From Gnetum montanum (taxonomy: Eukaryota; Streptophyta; Gnetopsida; Gnetales; Gnetaceae): a stretch of DNA of 64,000 nucleotides. The notes beneath the pieces were generated by a model, which did no database searches, was not told the origin of the DNA, and saw nothing but the letters and a program-made list of their open reading frames with translations. Made by a program: the position numbers and the translations under genes. The stretch is taken from NCBI GenBank assembly GCA_015680685.1, contig MNCI01029492.1, positions 691,638-755,637 of the forward strand. Direction: 5' to 3'. Shown one piece after another: positions 1-10,714 of this stretch (positions are counted from its first letter, which is position 1; each line of letters begins with the position of its first letter).

Positions 1-562
1 TTTTTACATCTGCTTGGGCTTTGACCAACCTATAGAAGCTTCCCATAGGACAAGTTGTGTTACATCTGTTATGGATTCTGCAATTGATACAAAGAGGGTG
101 CCATGTGCATCGAAGGAGTTTTAAGCTTGGTGATACAAAGGGAAGCAGGGAAATGTAAGGCAAAGGGGTGAATGTGAGTAGGCTATAGTGGAGCAATAGG
201 GATGTGCACTCTTAAGTGGTTTAGCTAGCTTGATCATGCACATCAAAGTAGTGTGGCATCTTGCCACTACGATGGGATGCACCTATGCACAACCACCTCT
301 AGGGCTTCGTCTTGCAAACACAATGTAAAGAAAATAAGTAAAACAATGACACAACATGAGATAAGAGTAAACTGCTAGAAGCAAACATGTTGTAAATGTT
401 GCAATGGCTGAACCAGTTGTAAGAGCTTGAAGAACCAATGCAAGTATTGGAGTAGGAAGACTACAAAAGCTCCAACAACCACACTGGAAGTGAGCATCCT
501 AGGGAGGCTAGCAGAGTGGTTGAGGATAATGATGATGCAGGTGATCGAGACTCCACACTAAG
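1..562. repeat. Left copy of a duplicated flank (3' UTR of element B)
   Basis: This stretch matches 19303-19866 in the same orientation with roughly 20 differences by eye (about 96% identity), nearly all transitions. The right-hand copy lies in the 3' untranslated part of element B, between its integrase and the point where element A begins. The left copy stops at CTAAGG, where it meets a truncated LTR of element A. No gene is seen in it. Confidence 0.85.
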
Positions 563-758
563 GGAAATCCTTGTCTAATCTGTGTGCAGACCACTCAAGG
601 GGAAATCCTTGTCTGATCCACATGCGGACCACTCAAGGTACTCTACCTTCGTTAATTCTAGCCTGCCCTCAAGTGGAGGTAGGGTCCTCTGTTCTTGTCT
701 GGGGATCTCCTGGTCTCTGTTTCATTCTAGCCAGAGACTGATGATTTCAGATAGTATA
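562..758 (+). repeat. Truncated 5' LTR of element A
   Basis: This aligns with the last 160 or so bases of the complete LTR at 17472-18960 (compare 18800-18960) at about 92% identity by eye. The first 38 bases are present twice in tandem (562-599 and 600-637). Everything upstream in the LTR (U3, TATA box) is missing, so this copy cannot drive transcription. The end at 758 is set by the matching end of the 3' LTR and by the PBS a few bases downstream. Confidence 0.8.
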
Positions 759-763
759 GAAAA

Positions 764-782
764 TGATGCTAGAAGGAGGGCC
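764..782 (+). other. Primer binding site of element A
   Basis: The motif GCTAGAAGGAGGGCC starts six bases after the LTR end. The same motif, on the appropriate strand, follows the LTR ends of elements B (37721-37738), B' (42220-42236), G (52681-52694) and D (57857-57874). This positional conservation supports a tRNA primer binding site. The usual TGGCGC start is mutated to TGATGC here. I did not identify the tRNA. Confidence 0.7.
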
Positions 783-894
783 TCAAACTGCTTAAACTTA
801 CTATGATCTCATACCCTGATCCTCCCAGATTCACGTCGCATCGACACCGAACCCAACTCTTAAAATTCTCAGATCTGCACCCCGTTCTATAGAA

Positions 895-1440
895 TTCCCA
901 TCATCTACACACTACTCAGTCTATGCTGTACACTGCAGACTTTGTCTACGCTACTTAGCAGACCTCTACGCTATACACCGTAGACTCTGTCTACACGCTG
1001 CCCTGTCTACGCTACTCAGCAGACCTCTACGTTATACGCCGTAGACTCTGTCTACACGCTGCCCAGTCTACGTTGTACGTTGCAAACTCTTTCTACGCTG
1101 CTTAGCAAACCTCTATGTTGTACGCCGTAGACTCTGTCTACACGCTGCCCAGTCTACGTTGTACACTGAAGACTCTGTTTATGCTGCTTAGCAGACCTCT
1201 ACGCTGTACACTGTAGACTCTGTATACACGTTGCCCAGTCTACACTATACACTGTAAACTCTGTCTACGCTGCTCAGCAACCCTGTACGCCCTACGCTGT
1301 ACGCTGTACGCTATACCCAGTACGCTATATGCTGTATACCCTACGCTGTACGCTATACCAAGTACGCTGCACGTTGTATGCCCTACGCTATACGCTGTAC
1401 CCAGTACGCTATATGCTGTATAATTAAGTATACGCTCTGA
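895..1440. repeat. TACGCT-rich array in the 5' leader of element A
   Basis: A degenerate tandem array lies between the PBS and gag. The left part has units of about 60 bp (CTACGCTGCTCAGCAGACC followed by a CTGTACACCGTAGACTCTG-like half). The right part (about 1280-1425) has units near 20 bp built from TACGCTGTA. Similar hexamer-rich arrays lie in the LTRs of A, B, B' and E and in intron 1 of the antisense gene. The rest of 759-1495 is leader without a visible gene. Confidence 0.85.
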
Positions 1441-1495
1441 TAAGTGTACTAATTTCACATCCTTTCCATCATCCTATACTCACCACAGTTTCATC

Positions 1496-4400
1496 ATGAA
1501 CACTACAAACCCCAATGCTTCAACCAAGCCTATCATGGATGTCGTAGGCCCCATGGCCGTTCAACAACCCGTAGTACAACCAACGATAGGATCTCGCCTG
1601 TCACTCAGACTACAAGGAAGGAACCCGTCATTTAACATTATACCCCAGGAGCAATACAATTTCATATGTGTAAAAATACAAGCCGGCCTAGCTATGGATC
1701 AAACTAAACTGGAGGTTAAAAGATAATACGAATTGTTTCACAGGGGAGGACATGAGTTCATCCCTTCACTGTATGACATCATCCCTCTCCCAAAGCACTA
1801 CTCTGAGCTCATCTCTCAGCTCCTGCTACTAAAGAGTCAACCTCTGGACCAATCCGTGGAAAATCCTCAATTGGAAGAGGAGGATGACTTAACAGCTCAG
1901 TTCGAGCATGAAGATTCGTACCACACCCTCAGCTCGCAAACTTATGCAAACCTGTTGTTTCACCCATTCACGGGTAAAACTACGTCCCTCCAGCCATTCA
2001 AGATCACTCAAGCACATGTGCCTCAACAAGAGGTATCCACTCTCATCCCAACTCCTCCAGCAACCAATGCACAAGTCAACACGCTTCCCCTTGCAATTCC
2101 TTCTGTGGCCACAGTACCCCCGTTCTTACAAATACAACCTCCTCAAAATAATGTAGGAGTAACCTTCCTGCCCCAAGTGATCGGGATGCCGCATATGATA
2201 CCGACTTCTACATCCACTCACTACATATCGCGGATCTAAACCCAAGGAGCACCCCTTACAAATGTAACACAACAAGTTCATGGTGTCCCTATACAAATTG
2301 TGACCGGGCAATGGGCTGCAATTGCTACTCAACTGCATCAACCCCCTCGCTATAACGTACCACCTCACACAATTTTACCAACTAACATCCCGCAAGCACA
2401 ACCAAAACAACAAGAACAACCCCTTATCTACAATGTGCTACCCCTCGCACCACCCACCACAAATATTCCGCAAGTACAACCTCCAACCACACAACTTTCT
2501 TCCTTCCATCCCACTGTCCAACAATCTAATTTGTACACTGTACAGCATCAACAACCTTTTGTCTCACCTAGTGCCCAAGACTGGGCTGATGCCAAAAAGC
2601 TAATGCAGGAGCTAACTAACAAGGTCAAACACCTCAAAACAGCCACCGATGGAGAGCTTAAGGTAGTGGACTTCTATCACGATGACCCTATCAGCTCTTC
2701 AATTCCAACTCTAATGTTACCCAAGGGTGTATCCTTACCCATGCTGACTAAGTACAATGGGGAGATAGACCCCAACACTCACCTTATAACATTTAGATTA
2801 GAGTACACGCTACTTCAGGCATGGCCACATGCCATTCTATGAGTGTTCCCCATGTCCCTCACAGGGAGGGCACTTGATTGGTATCAGGCCTTGCCCCGAA
2901 ACTCAATATCCTCTCTGGAAGATTTGATACACCAATTTGTTACCATGTTCAAATATAACTTGAAGCCTGAAGCAACACTTGACAGCCTCATACAGGTAAA
3001 GCAAGCACCACTTGAACTTATCCAAAAATTTATCCAACGGTGGAGTGCTACCCTCAACAAGCTCCATGAGCCTATCCCGGAGACATATCTCCTCACAATC
3101 CTAAAAGGGGCTATCAACGATTTTGTCAAATCCAAACTATATTATCTCAATGCATGCACCCTTAGTCAGGCATTTTTATAGATCAAGAACATAGAGGAGG
3201 CAGCCCAAAACAGCCACGACCCTGCATATTCAGCCTTTAAGAATCAACATAGTAAGAAAGACAAAGAAAAGGCTAAAACAACTATAGCGGCAGTAGCGGA
3301 AGCACAACAAGAGAATGCAGGACAACAGAGCAAACCACCTGCTGCCCCTGCTAATTATGCTAAACCTGCTCCTGCGATGACACCTAAATCATCCGCATCA
3401 CAAAACCCTACGCCGAGTCATACGAGAAACTTCGAGAGGAAGGACCCCTCTCAATATACGCAGTTTCCCATGAAACCATCACAACTATTCAACCAACTCT
3501 TGAAGGCTAGATTGATGAAACATAAACAGTTGCCCCTGTAGTGATCCAAAGACATGATCGGTTCTGTCAATTGGTTCAGAACCCAAGCTTGGCAACTCCA
3601 GATGAGCCCCCGGTTCCAAAAGGCTTTAGAATGGATCTTTTTTATGATTATCATCAGTGTAATGGGCATGGAACTGATTATTGTTTCACCTTAAAACAAG
3701 ATATCCAACAGATGATTGATGGAGGTCAAATCACTTTTGATGAAGCCAACCCGGTCCAACCACAGAACCAGGCCATGGGCGTATATAAAGATCCCCTAAA
3801 TACTAAAGAAGCACCGTATGTAATTAACACCATCTACTACGATAATGAACCGGAAACACCTAGGATTAACATCGTCCATTCCGATCATGAGCAGCAAATG
3901 CCTAAGAAACCATTTGTAGTGCATATTCCTCCCACTATACAAACACCTGTGCCTCAACCATCATACTTCCCACAAAAACCTTATGCCATCCAAATACCCC
4001 CTGCTATAGCAACTTCTATCATACCACCATGTGAGAAATCATACGTGGTGTGTATACCTCCTGCCACTACTACCGCAAACATACAATCACCTCCTACTCG
4101 GCCCGCTCCCTACGTAGTCCGAATACCATCTGCGATCACAACTATGAAGGTACAACACCCAGCTAGGCCACCTCCATATGTTTTCAAGATACCCAAACGG
4201 CCTAATAACCACCAATCGTCCATGCCACAAGCACAGAATAAACTGACCCCCTATGTCGTTAGGATTCCCAGCCAGCTTGATGCTCAACTGCATTCAACCG
4301 TCCAACCACAATCCCACCCCACTCCATACATTGTACAGATTCCAAAACAACCTGAGATTCCGAAACCAACAGTTCCCCCACGCCACACACGAAAACGCCT

Positions 4401-4581
4401 AGTAGACAGGCTTACACGGGAACGCTTGGAGAAGGAATGCCAACGACTAGCCTTAGGACCTCCCAAGCCTACCCCGCTAAGTGCAATACCCATGACATCA
4501 TCCAATAATAAACCAAGCACAAGCCATGAGGGTGAAGCATCCAGAGAGCATAATACGTCTAAATCAACGGCTGCGAATTAA
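1496..4581 (+). pseudogene. gag: Gag polyprotein of element A (broken)
   Basis: This encodes the structural Gag protein that would package the element RNA. The start ATG at 1496 follows the leader and opens the first coding stretch. Reading continues through stops near 1724, 2237, 2839 and 3179, with frame changes (one near 3540). The Gag core at about 2660-3180 has the FYHDDPISS block, the ALDWYQALPRNSISS block typical of the Retrotrans_gag family, and QKFIQRW. The block matches the B and B' gag copies on the other strand. A degraded zinc-knuckle-like segment (YHQCNGHGTDYC) lies near 3647-3690. The C-terminal third is proline-rich with a repeated YVVRIP motif. Without repair it cannot make a full protein. 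Confidence 0.9.
3905..4370 (+). repeat. Repeated YVVRIP-type motif in Gag C-terminus
   Basis: Seven degenerate peptide repeats of about 20-25 residues share the core (P)YVVRIP: FVVHIP, YAIQIP, YVVCIP, YVVRIP, YVFKIP, YVVRIP, YIVQIP, separated by proline- and threonine-rich spacers. The corresponding region of element B (about 34860-35144, minus strand) keeps related blocks such as FVVRAL and IIIRAL. This suggests a conserved low-complexity binding region between the nucleocapsid-like segment and protease. Its function is unknown to me. Confidence 0.75.
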
Positions 4582-4692
4582 AATGATAAACCAACTACGC
4601 ATGAGATAAAACTGTTGGGCCCAATGGACCAAATAACTACCGACAAAAATATGCCCAACAGTAGATATTTAGCAATGGCTCTAACATAGGTC

Positions 4693-5709
4693 ATGCAAGC
4701 GCTTAAACAAAAAAACACCTCATTAAGCTTATACAACTTGGTGTTAACCTCTCAAACCCATCATGAAGCCTTAGTGCGCATGTTGACATCCATCCCAGTG
4801 AGCAAAGACTTACCCCTAAATGAACCTTTGATTCATGTAGTCATGTATTTGCCTCAAGGATCAACTCCTAAGCCACTAAGTTTCCACAATGACAACATCA
4901 AAATGGATAAAAAAATGGGAGAAGTGACAACCGCACCTATGTTCATAACGATACGAATAAATCAATTCAAGATACATAGAGTGCATGTAGATGATGGAGC
5001 CACTACAAACGTAGTACCTTATCCCATCATCGAACAATTAGGACTTACGGAGCTAATTAGACCAACCATGACCACGTGTTTAAAATCATTCAGTGGATCG
5101 CGTGTAGTAGTCAAAGGCACCGTGACTTTGGATTTTATAGCGGGGGATCAATTCCCCACATCTGTCGACTTTGTGGGCATCGATGAAATGCCAGGGTTCA
5201 ATTTAATATTGGGAAGGCCTTGGTTAGCCCAACTGAGAGCAGTCTCTTCCCCCATACACCAAGAGATTCACCTACCGTATGAAGGTGGCGAAATCATTAT
5301 ACATGGGGAGGCGGCTACACCTACCATCTCATCATATACAAATACGGATCAAGGTTTAGAGGTTAAGCTCGAAGAGACTAAACAAGATGACATAAATGAA
5401 CAACAAAACTGCATGCAACTAGCAAGCAAAAATCTCTTAAACGCAAAGAAAAATTTACCTAACACAGAAATACCCAGGTCTGGAATTGTACATACACTGC
5501 CTCACCTAGAAACTACAACAAATGTAGAGACTACAGTACATGCAGAAACACCAGAAAGCACCAACGCAGGAACTGTTCCATCAGACATCCCTTGGGCTAA
5601 ATTACCATTCAACGTGATCAGTGAAGGAGACGCTGAATATAAAATCATACCCGTTAATGCTACTCCTAATGTTAAAATGAAGAAAATTAAAAAATTACTA
5701 AGCCAATAA
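4693..5709 (+). pseudogene. PR: Aspartic protease of element A
   Basis: This is a retropepsin-type protease that would process Gag and Pol. The active-site segment is HVDDGATTNVVPY near 4984-5022 (usual form D-S/T/G-G-A). The FNLILGRPWL block near 5199-5230 and the strand following it are typical of plant Ty3/gypsy proteases. The reading frame is open over about 338 codons. It ends with a lysine-rich tail and a TAA, 542 bases before the 3' end of the antisense gene. Element B has the same protease on the minus strand (HVDDGMTMNVIPY). Because a stop separates it from gag here, I call it a decayed part of one gag-pro frame. Confidence 0.88.
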
Positions 5710-5935
5710 ATGACACCTAAGTCCGAAATGACGTTAAACTACCTTCACAGTCCAGAACGACGTTAAACTATCATGTCCGCAATGACATGAAACTAGCCAC
5801 GATCAGAAATGGTCGATCCACCGAGAAATCCACCCGTGTTACTTGAAGCTTCCTCTTGTTTACGCACGGCCCGAAATGACCTTAAACTAGTACATGTGGC
5901 CCTAAATGGCCTTAAACTAGACCACTTGCTTACAC
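5709..5935. repeat. Array with TTAAACTA core between PR and antisense gene (A)
   Basis: About six irregular units of 25-45 bp each contain a CCGAAATGAC...TTAAACTA-like core (for example GGCCTTAAACTAG). The array starts at the PR stop codon. Element B has the equivalent array at the same junction (33180-33370, reverse complement, core GGCCTTAAACTAC). The interval 5935-6250 contains a (TA)n tract at 6165-6184 and nothing else recognisable. Confidence 0.75.
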
Positions 5936-6250
5936 TTTGTTTTTCTCATGAATTCAAGTTCATTGTTCGAATTTACTTTCGCGTGTCATGTTATCAACAA
6001 CAGTTTCACAATTATCCTTCGCTTACAATTACATTCCTACTTGCATTCCCGCTTTGTGCATTACACTTAAACAACAAAACAAACCAAAACATTTTACATT
6101 GTCGTGTCATGTTTATATTTAAACTCAAAATTTAAAAAAGAAAAATAAAAAAAATATAATACAAATATATATATATATATATATGTATGTAATCAATACA
6201 CTTAGACATGTACAACAATTAACTGATTCCATTCACCAGTTCAATACAAT

Positions 6251-9200
6251 TCAAGGCAAAACGTGAGCCAAGATAGTTTCAAAATCAAAATCAAACATTA
6301 GGGGCGGAAGGATTGTCCCCTTCAGACCTGCCGGCACCATGGGTCCCCACTCCGCTGGGGCCACCTTCTTGAACCTCGTCATCGCCTCGACCTTATAAAA
6401 TGCAAAAGAAACAATCAACACAAGAACAAAGAGAAAACTCCCAAACATTACTCAATGAAAAAAATTAATAACAATAAAATACTTACTGTAGGAGACCCCC
6501 CTAAACCAAATTCCAACCAACAGAGAATTTCTTCCTGTGAGACGCTAGCCTAGTCAGTCCCATCGAGGCCTAGATCAACATTCACCAAGGCTTTCCCCTT
6601 GACAACCGCCGACCATGTAGGACGTTTCAAGGGGAATTCACTCACAGAGACCTCCCCAGAAGCAGTCATAATTACCCTCGTAAGCGATTCCATCTCAACA
6701 GTTGTATTCTTAGCAAAGGTATCAAATGCAGAACATAGACCCAGACCCTCTATGAACATTTCAAGCTGACACTTTTCTATGGATACTTCCTTCAATGATT
6801 TCTTATAATGATGCTTGTGGTTCTTCTCACCTTGATCCCACTTACGCACCTTGGAAGAGAAAGCCTTCCAATCCTGGCACTTGAGGTTCAGTAAATCTAT
6901 CTAGGCCTTATGCTCTGCTAGTTTCCGAGTTAGTGATGCATGGTGATTTAGCAAGTTCCAATATCTAATATAAGTGATCTCGGAAGTTTTCCAAGAACAA
7001 TCACCTATTAGTCTGGCCGAGGCGAACTCATACTGAGCCTTGAGATCATCATGTTCAACTGATAACTCAGAAACCTCTTTTTCCTTTGCCTGGATTTGCA
7101 ACCATAGTTGTTCAATGGAATGTCTACAAGTCTAAAGCGATTTGGTGTTATGCACAAGACCTTCCGCCACCTCGTCATAAACCGGCCTTGGTATCTATTC
7201 AACTTCTGGCGGTAGTGAACGCAAGCTTTCAATACTAACGATCTCAGATGGATCCCACTTCAGCTTGGCTCCTACACACACGAAAAGAACAGGCATTAAA
7301 TCTTAGATGGAAAAAAGAGTGTGAAACTCAAAGGCTGCAAAACAGTTAAAACACCTGTACCTATGTCAGGGTGGGCTTGCTGAATGCGTTCGACCACCTC
7401 GTTGACGATACTGGTCATGAAATCCATTTTACTTGGCATCTCGGTCCAAGTGAATGGTTCATGAGTATGAGATGGACTAGCCTTCGCGGTCGTTTCAGGG
7501 GGAGCCACTTTCATGGGCACTTCCAACCACATCGTGGGAATTGTTCTAGTTTCAATATCTTCGTCTGGAAGCGATAAAAACATAAAATTAAAACATCACA
7601 TAATGAAAATAACAATTTACAAGGCAACACAATAAAAAAAAGGGGAACATACCGTGTTCTCTGTCCCCTTCCCAGTTTGGAGGGTCACCAAGATCCAATC
7701 TTCCCTTAAGGAAGCTACTGAACATCTTATCAACACCATCCTAGTCATCGACCAGTTCTATCTCCATGGTGTCTTTCGCCAGCTCTTCCATCACTTCCAC
7801 CTAATCTTTGCTGACCTCTTCCTCCTCAATTATTAAGTCTATTAGAACCTCCTCCTCCTCAACAATGGTTTCTAGCTCTTGTCTCCTCACTTCCCGAGTC
7901 AAGTCTGAAGACATTAGTCTCATGTAAGCGGTCAAAATAAAAAAAATGAATAAGACGAAAATGACAATACAATAAATGCACCAAGCTTACTTACCTTGAA
8001 CAGGCATTTTTAATTGTATTCGCTTCACCCTTGGCTCTTCCACAGTTGTGGCCACCTCTTTAGGGTGTTCTCGCTTCTAAATCTTAGACTTGGCTTTCCT
8101 GATGGTCTCTTTGATGACCCGATCAGCTCTCTTTGCAATGTAGGACACATTCTCTGTTTCCAACCACACACTGTCACGTGTATGGATTGAAGTACCAGAT
8201 GATCCCTCTGTTGTGATGGAAACTGATTCATCGATCCCCTCAGGTGCATCTTGGGACTCAGCTATCTCGAACAAATGGTTAATCCACGGGCGAGATAATT
8301 GAGTATGGTCCCGCAAAACATACTTATTGTCTACGTGAACCACTAGAAATTCGGCCAGGCGACATAGATAACTTGCGAAGAATGTGAAGGTAAAATGGGA
8401 CTGTGCCTCAACATTTGAATGCAATCACACTAACTTCCTATGGAAACCCAACAACAAAAATTGGGCCCAATTATAGCGCATCCCGGTCTCTAAAACAATT
8501 TGCATGATGCGCACAGCCTTCACCCCAAGACTCTTCACTTGAGATAGGGATTTGGGAAATGCCCGTGCCCTAAACAAGGGATACAATTCATTGACTTCCA
8601 TCACCTTTGACGTTCCCTACATAGGAAATCCTTTAGAGCCCTTGGGAATGCCCAACCAATCTTCTAGCTCATGCACCACATAGAGTTCTTTCTACACCTT
8701 GTCTAAAACCACATTCATGCCATCTGCCAGTACACCGAAGAGGTTTGAAAAGAACTCGACCGACAGATGGAAGACTATTTTGACACCCTTCATACAGGTG
8801 CTGTAGTAGGTGACAGAGTTGTCGAATGAATCGACAATTCCAATCATTTCAGCTATAGAGACATCAGGGCTTGGGGTTGTGAATAACTCCATGAGGCCAG
8901 CATCATCCAAACAACGAACAAGAGATGGTGGGGCACTGGTACGCAACCATCGCTGTGCCTTGCTAATCTCCCCAAATTTTATCGACAGGGTGCTCTCAGT
9001 CCTCCCTGTCGAAATAGGGTCTCCACCGGGAGGGACATTAACTGTAAACATAATTCAAAACCATACACCAGTATGACCAATGTTGTAGCCGAACAAAAAG
9101 ACTAAGGCGTCAAGCAAATATCATCACTTACCTTCAATCGTAGGCCTTGGGGTACTAGGACCCAAGTCAGTATCATGAGGGAAAATTGGTCCATTACATG

Positions 9201-10693
9201 ACCAATCTCTATGCAGCCACCCTTGAGCCATGCATTGTGTAAATGCCTTGGAAAACCGCTTATGGAAATGAACAATGTCACCCTTGGTCTGAGCTAATAC
9301 AGCTCCGCGGAGGGTGGGACCCGCCATGAAAGTCTCCAAAGCGGTGTGAGCCAGTGCAAGCCCGTCATCATTGACACATATCCCATCTTTGTCAACTTGG
9401 GGCCTTCAAAAGAACGGTCATCAGAACAGGAACAAACACTAAACAACAAAATAGAAACAACAAACTACACAACCTTACCTCTCTACCTTGTACACCATGC
9501 CCGAAGGGTTCTAAAATAATGTGTGTGTACGCACAACTAAAAATAAAGTGTTATTAAGATAGTGAGGCCCACATGGCAACAAGTCCCATACGCACAATAA
9601 CGGATGAGTAGATCTAGGCCCTCCAGAAGGACCTTCCTCAATCGCAAGCGGTCCCTCGTCAATGTCCACCATGAAAATCATGACACCGTTTGTAGATCTT
9701 AGTAACATTGCTTCAAGCATGCTCCACGCCACTTGTTCGCTCAGGTGTGACCATATCACTACCTTGAATCTGTCTAGGATGAAGGCAAGGAATTCACAGA
9801 CCCCTTTCCTGAACCATACCCCATTGTTATCAATAGTCAGATCAGGGGCAGGTTCGTCGATATCAAGGGGCCCGAACCATGCCAGTACCCCGACCAGCTC
9901 AACTACTAGGAGGAAAGGCTCAAGATCCCTACAAATAACCAGAATGCCATGTTAAATCAGCTATACACCAAAATGAAATAGAGAAACGAAACTCCACGTT
10001 GAAGACCAATACTTCGAAAAAAATTGCTAACTATTTACACTCAGCATATACACTATCAAAAACTGTTTACACTCGGTGTATACGCTACCAAAAAACTATT
10101 TACACTTGGCGTATACGCTACTAAAAAACTGTTTACACTCGGCGTTTACGCTACCAAAAACTATTTACACTCGACGTATATGCTACCAAAAAACTATTTA
10201 CACTCGACGTACACACTACGAAAACTGTTTACGCATAGCGTGCAGACTCTGCACATTGCCAAAATCATTTACACCTAGCGTGCAGACCCTGTACGCTGTG
10301 AAGCCTGTCTACGCTCAGCATACAGACCCTGTATGTTGCGAAGTCTGTCTACGCTAAGCGTGCATACCCTGTACACTACGAAGCCTGTCTATGCTCAGCG
10401 TACAGACCCTGTATGCTGCGAAGTCCATCTACATTTAGCGTACAGACCCTTTACGCTACGAATCTACGCTCAGCATATAGATCCTTTACGCTGTCAAAAC
10501 TGTCTACGCCCAGATAACAAATACAAATGAAAGTAATTAACAGAGATAAGATCAGAGCCTACCTGCGTGCCGATCCAGGCCACGATGGAATCCTAGGCCT
10601 AGGCAAACACTGTAGCATGGCCTCACTTTCCTCCATGAACGTCAAGTCAGACCCCTTCCTCCCTTGGCCTTCTACCTCCTTTCCCTTGCCCAT
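6251..10693 (-). pseudogene. Eight-exon antisense gene inside element A (HAD-like plus plant-mobile-domain-like)
   Basis: This spliced gene lies on the strand opposite gag-pol. Exons (minus): 10693-10563, 9928-9479, 9403-9132, 9041-7995, 7904-7653, 7564-7361, 7271-6487, 6391-6251. Every intron is GT-AG and every phase matches, giving 1093 codons plus stop. Exons 2-3 resemble FCP1/NIF-type HAD phosphatases: a core strand (LLVVELVGVL), KGVCEFL, then VVIWSHL and NTLFLVV followed by NPSGMVY. The catalytic aspartates of motif I and the DD of the last motif are absent. Exon 4 resembles the plant mobile domain (AGLMELF, then FFSNLFGV.ADGM). Exon 5 is acidic. Exon 7 is charged and probably partly coiled coil. 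There are eleven in-frame stops, ten TAG and one TGA, and no frameshift seen. Domain names are my reading of motifs, not a database result. Confidence 0.85.
10030..10515. repeat. TACGCT-rich array in intron 1 of the antisense gene (A)
   Basis: Tandem units of about 25-30 bp (ACTCGGCGTATACGCTACC plus AAAAACTATTTAC) fill 10030-10235. Units of about 36-60 bp (GTCTACGCTCAGCATACAGA...) fill 10235-10515. It lies wholly within intron 1 of the antisense gene, between exon 1 (ends 10563) and exon 2 (starts 9928). Element B has a comparable palindromic array in the same intron (25840-26110). The open frames across this array are by-products of the repeat unit. Confidence 0.85.
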
Positions 10694-10714
10694 TCTGGCA
10701 TCCTGTACGCTGAA

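Noticed and set aside
1-562. Left flank as a long target-site duplication made by integration of A
   Set aside because: Ty3/gypsy integrases make about 5-bp duplications. The two flank copies are also more similar to each other than the two LTR remnants are, so they arose later.
10024-10530. Overlapping open frames at 10024-10530
   Set aside because: They are by-products of the TACGCT array in intron 1 and have no similarity to known proteins.
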